Of a DNA stretch of 64,000 nucleotides, positions 61,106 to 64,000 are shown in pieces (the first letter of the stretch is position 1; every line of letters begins with the position of its first letter). The translations under genes and the position numbers were made by a program. Source of the DNA: Rhizobium sp. 2MFCol3.1 (GTDB taxonomy: Bacteria; Pseudomonadota; Alphaproteobacteria; Rhizobiales; Rhizobiaceae); the NCBI RefSeq assembly GCF_000377565.1, contig NZ_KB898364.1:124001-188000 (forward strand), given 5' to 3'. The notes under the pieces are model-generated. The model made no database searches. It worked only from the letters and a program-made list of their open reading frames with translations, and was not told where the DNA came from.

Positions 61106-62617
61106 CTATGCGAAGATGCCGTGAATGAACCACTTGTGCGAGCCCGTGGCCACGTCGACGCCGTCGCCCGAGCGGTAGAGCCAGAAGCGCTCGCCAGCGT
61201 CGTCCTCAACGACGAAGTAATCCCGGACGGCCTCGACCTCGGACGTGCGGACCCACCACTCTCCGAATACGCGCTCAGGGCCGTCGGCGCATCTCACGCG
61301 ACGGCGCTTGCCACGCCAGGAGAACCAGGCCGGAGGATGGTCGGGCATCAACGCCATGACTTCAACGACATCCGGCCGATCCAGCAGGCGAACTGGTCGT
61401 CTCCAGTCGTGAACCCATGTCTCGTTCCTCGGTTCAGCGGCCGCGGCAATGCGCTGGAAGCTTCGTTCGGGAACGTCGGACGCGACCGGCGCGAGGCGAT
61501 AGACCCTGTTGCCGCGATTGCCGAGGATATCGATCAGCGGCGTGACGTCATCGTCGTCCTCGTCGACCAGCGACGACGAGCGCTGCTCCTCCTCAAGCGT
61601 CTCCGACATGACGGCGACGAGCGTCAGCCGTTCGATCCCGAAGCCCGGCTCGATCTTCTCGGTGCGGTCCTTGAAGAGCTTTGTGAGCCATGCGATGTCG
61701 CGCGCTGGCTTGGCCGTTCCGGCGCGGATCGCTTGGCGCGTCCCGTCGACCTTCTCGACGATGAGGTCGGTGCGACGGACGCCCAATCCCTTTCGCTGGA
61801 GCTCTCCCACCAGTTCCACGACAAGCCGCCCGACGTACTTGTTGATCGTCTCGGCAGCGCCGATCGGCTCCGCGAACTGGCGGGTCACCTCGATCCATTC
61901 GGGTGATCGGATGGGCTCGATCGGCTCCGAACTGCGGCCGTACATCTGGTCTATGCGGCGACCAAGTTCAGGCCCGAACCGGAGCGCAAGAGGAGCGCGC
62001 GGGGTGTTGGCGAGCTCGCCGATGGATTTGAAACCGAGGACGCGTAGGTCATCGACGACCTTGGGGGGAAGCCGGAGAAGCGATAGCGGAAGCTTTTCGA
62101 CGGCGCGAACGATCTCGCCGCGGGGAACGATCACAGTCTCTCGGGTGATCGCGCGAGCGCACGCATGGGCCGCGCCCCAGGTGTCTGCGATCGCGACGCG
62201 CGCGGACAGCCCGGTCGAGCGGAAGCGGTTTGCGACGCCCGTCAGCATCGGCTCCTCGCCACCCTGGAGATGGTCCGCGCCTTCGGTATCGAGGACGAGC
62301 CCGTCCGTCCCATCGACCGCGACGATCGGCGAGTAGATGCCGAGTGCCCAAAGCGCGATGCGCTCGAGGGCCGCGGCGTCGGCCTCGGGGTCGGCGTCGA
62401 CCATCATCAGGCCCTGGAATAGCGCCTGTGCTTTGGCCGCCGGCATGCCGACGCGCACGCCTGCCTTCCGTGCGGCAGCGTCGGCGGCGGCGACCCAACG
62501 CTTCGACCCCGACCTTGCGATAACGGCGATCGCCTGCTCAGGCGGAATTGATGGATCGGCCCGCCTTATCCTGTCGGTCGAAAGATCGGGAAGGTATATC
62601 GAGACGACCCTTGTCAT
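61106..62617 (-). CDS. imuB: ImuB, Y-family polymerase-like protein
   Basis: A 503-residue Y-family homologue (IYLPDLSTDRIRRADP...GMPAAKAQALF). The first catalytic Asp-rich motif of active Y-family enzymes is not preserved in the usual form, as is known for ImuB, which acts as an adaptor that binds the sliding clamp, DnaE2 and ImuA. The ATG at 62617 overlaps imuA by 80 bases. The C-terminal part (WFSWRGKRRRV...WWVRTSEVEAVRDYFVVED) is the usual ImuB tail. Confidence 0.94.
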   Translation of the reverse strand: MTRVVSIYLPDLSTDRIRRADPSIPPEQAIAVIARSGSKRWVAAADAAARKAGVRVGMPAAKAQALFQGLMMVDADPEADAAALERIALWALGIYSPIVAVDGTDGLVLDTEGADHLQGGEEPMLTGVANRFRSTGLSARVAIADTWGAAHACARAITRETVIVPRGEIVRAVEKLPLSLLRLPPKVVDDLRVLGFKSIGELANTPRAPLALRFGPELGRRIDQMYGRSSEPIEPIRSPEWIEVTRQFAEPIGAAETINKYVGRLVVELVGELQRKGLGVRRTDLIVEKVDGTRQAIRAGTAKPARDIAWLTKLFKDRTEKIEPGFGIERLTLVAVMSETLEEEQRSSSLVDEDDDDVTPLIDILGNRGNRVYRLAPVASDVPERSFQRIAAAAEPRNETWVHDWRRPVRLLDRPDVVEVMALMPDHPPAWFSWRGKRRRVRCADGPERVFGEWWVRTSEVEAVRDYFVVEDDAGERFWLYRSGDGVDVATGSHKWFIHGIFA

Positions 62618-63290
62618 CGCAGGCTCCAACTTCAAACTCAGCACACTCGCCCGCACGCGATCTCATCAATTCCAAAAGCCACCTCGCTCGCCCAACACCC
62701 GGCACGGGCAGCGGCTCCGATGGCAGCGCGCTCACCCGCCACCTCGTCACCGACGCCGTCGGCTGGCCGAAGTCGTTCGCCTCCGTCTGCCTTCGCCAAC
62801 GCCGCACTGCGATCCCAAGCGTCCCGGACTTCTCCGCGGCGAGCTGCAGCCGTCGCGACGAAACCATCGGCAGGCGGACAAGCTCGCCGACGACCGCGCC
62901 GAGGCGACCGTAGCTGAGTGCCTCCTCCATACTGGCAAGGACGTCTTCCTCTCTGCCGGCCTCGACGAAGATGACCCGGTCGGGATGGAGGCCTGCCTGC
63001 GCCAGCGCTGGCATGAAAAGGTCGGGCCTTGTCAGGCACCAGACGATCTTGCCCTTGGTCCTCGCTGCAACACCTGCGGCGAACAGGGCGGCCGCCGCGC
63101 CGTCGACAGTGCCTGATCCACCACCCGCGAATTCATGCAGTGCGCCGTATGCCAGACCGCCGCCCGGGAGTACGGCGTCGATCTCGGGGACGCCGAATGG
63201 CAGACAGCCACCCTTCTTCGCGACGCCCCCCTCGATCGAGGAGATGCGTTCGCGCAGTTCAGCGATGGCTATCTCGCGGGCAGCCGACAT
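62538..63290 (-). CDS. imuA: ImuA, RecA-like mutagenesis protein
   Basis: A 250-residue ImuA (SulA/RecA-related). The N-terminus LRERISSIEGG, FGVPEIDAVLPGGGLAYGALHEFAGGGSG and IVWCLTRPDLFMPALAQAGL are conserved. It is the first gene of imuA-imuB-dnaE2 and is preceded by a perfect alphaproteobacterial LexA box. It supports translesion synthesis by the ImuB-DnaE2 complex. Confidence 0.94.
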   Translation of the reverse strand: MSAAREIAIAELRERISSIEGGVAKKGGCLPFGVPEIDAVLPGGGLAYGALHEFAGGGSGTVDGAAAALFAAGVAARTKGKIVWCLTRPDLFMPALAQAGLHPDRVIFVEAGREEDVLASMEEALSYGRLGAVVGELVRLPMVSSRRLQLAAEKSGTLGIAVRRWRRQTEANDFGQPTASVTRWRVSALPSEPLPVPGVGRARWLLELMRSRAGECAEFEVGACDDKGRLDIPSRSFDRQDKAGRSINSA

Positions 63291-63353
63291 CGGTCACGAA
63301 TCCCTTGGAAATCGCGGTGGACAATTACGACATCATGCCGTGCAAACTTGGTT

Positions 63354-63368
63354 GTTCTCTTTCTGTTC
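63354..63368 (-). promoter_or_regulatory. LexA-binding site (SOS box) of imuA-imuB-dnaE2
   Basis: GTTC-TCTTTCT-GTTC on the plus strand is an exact match to the alphaproteobacterial LexA box GTTC-N7-GTTC (GAAC-N7-GAAC on the coding strand). It lies 64 bases upstream of the imuA start. DNA damage should induce the cassette. Confidence 0.82.
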
Positions 63369-63509
63369 CGTATCGGCGACGGCGTCAAGGTGCCTCGGAA
63401 ACCGGAATTTAATGGGGTTGATTAGCGATTCGAAAAATTAGCGAAATGAATCAATTTGGTAGCCAACGGCGCTAAGTCGGTGACCTGTCTGAAAATATTT
63501 TTATCGGGT

Positions 63510-63946
63510 TCATAGGTCGCGACGGTCCTTACTATGACCGTGACCCTCTCGCCAAATCGCGGCATGCTTGAGGGCCTCTACGACTAATTGCGAGGTAACG
63601 GGCTTTAATACCACCGGAATGCCCATTTCGGCCCGTGCTACAAGTTCCGGACTTCCAGTTACAAAGACGACACCAATTGAAAATTGCTCGCTGAGCCGCT
63701 TTGCCAAGCCTGGACCCGTCAAGCCATCAGCAAGTCGAACGTCCACAAGCGCCACGTGCGCTTCTGCAGCCAACTCACCGCAGCCGACGTATCAACGCCG
63801 GTAACCACACATTCAGCAGCGAGCACGGCGTCTTCGATTGAAAGCCCCACTTCTGGCTCGTCAACAGTGGGTAACCGGGAGTGACGTCGACCGCTCCCCA
63901 CCAGGACCAGCACCATCCGCATACCGGCCGTTGCCAGCGAGATCAC
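63510..63946 (-). pseudogene. Single-domain response regulator, frameshifted
   Basis: Two frames together make one receiver. The upstream part has VDEPEVGLSIEDAVLAAECVVTGV (63946 down to about 63785). The downstream part has AHVALVDVRLADGLTGPGLAKRL with the phosphoacceptor Asp, VVFVTGSPEL and VLKPV (to 63510). One base seems missing near 63780. A complete relative would have about 130 residues. It is either inactive or a sequencing error. Confidence 0.7.
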
Positions 63947-64000
63947 CAGTCCGATGATGCTCTAGTCACCGCGGGCCTCCGCCCAATGTGGATACGTCAC

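Noticed and set aside
25100..64000. CRISPR array or Cas genes linked to the Tn7-like element
   Set aside because: No regularly spaced short repeats and no Cas-like protein were seen, and both TniQ proteins are of the long TnsD-like type.

Overview
The window looks like a chromosome or chromid segment of a member of the Rhizobiaceae (Rhizobium/Agrobacterium-like). It is GC-rich and uses alphaproteobacterial gene sets: the acpXL locus for the very-long-chain acyl group of lipid A, an aerobic cobalamin pathway (cobA/B/C/D/E/N/O/P/Q/W), a cobalamin riboswitch, an EcfG-like promoter, a GTTC-N7-GTTC LexA box and an imuA-imuB-dnaE2 cassette. All calls come from reading the sequence and recalling protein families; no database search was possible.

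Region 1 (1-4.1 kb), minus strand: adh2XL-fabF1XL-fabF2XL-fabZXL-acpXL, making 27-hydroxyoctacosanoate for lipid A. FabF2XL lacks the catalytic Cys and looks like a chain-length-factor partner of FabF1XL. Region 2 (4.3-22.8 kb): a 270-bp inverted-repeat element, an L,D-transpeptidase, the overlapping cobA-cobB-cobC-cobD set, a nucleoside hydrolase, cobE, a TSUP transporter, and the riboswitch-controlled operon cobP-cobW-cobN-cobO followed by a frameshifted EamA gene. cobN carries two in-frame palindromic repeat insertions. A ClC channel and cobQ converge at 21.3 kb. Region 3 (22.8-25.1 kb): a small unknown gene, an entericidin-like lipoprotein, a LysR regulator and a DUF1127-like gene.

Region 4 (25.1 to about 33-35 kb) has visibly lower GC. 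It is a Tn7-like transposition module on the minus strand, tnsA-tnsB-tnsC-tniQ1-tniQ2, with a Tn7-like left end (TGTGGACGG) at 25100. A gene with a HARE-HTH-like domain is divergent from tnsA. The right end is unresolved. From 33.8 to 36 kb there is little convincing coding sequence.

Region 5 (36-64 kb) is an accessory island for DNA repair, stress and possibly defence. It holds a GAF-HWE histidine kinase and receiver, small stress-type membrane proteins, two adjacent ku genes behind an EcfG-like promoter, ligC and ligD (non-homologous end joining), a DUF2934-receiver fusion, an Rpn-type nuclease, a mosaic of broken genes (azlC, mmsB fragment, SIR2-like fragment, DUF2177 fragment), an SRAP/YedK protein, a DUF2441-like and a DUF4238 protein, a TIR domain fused to a PhyR-like receiver, and the LexA-boxed imuA-imuB-dnaE2 mutasome. 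The TIR-receiver fusion is the best candidate for something undescribed: its receiver resembles that of the general-stress regulator PhyR but has Glu where the phosphorylated Asp should be.
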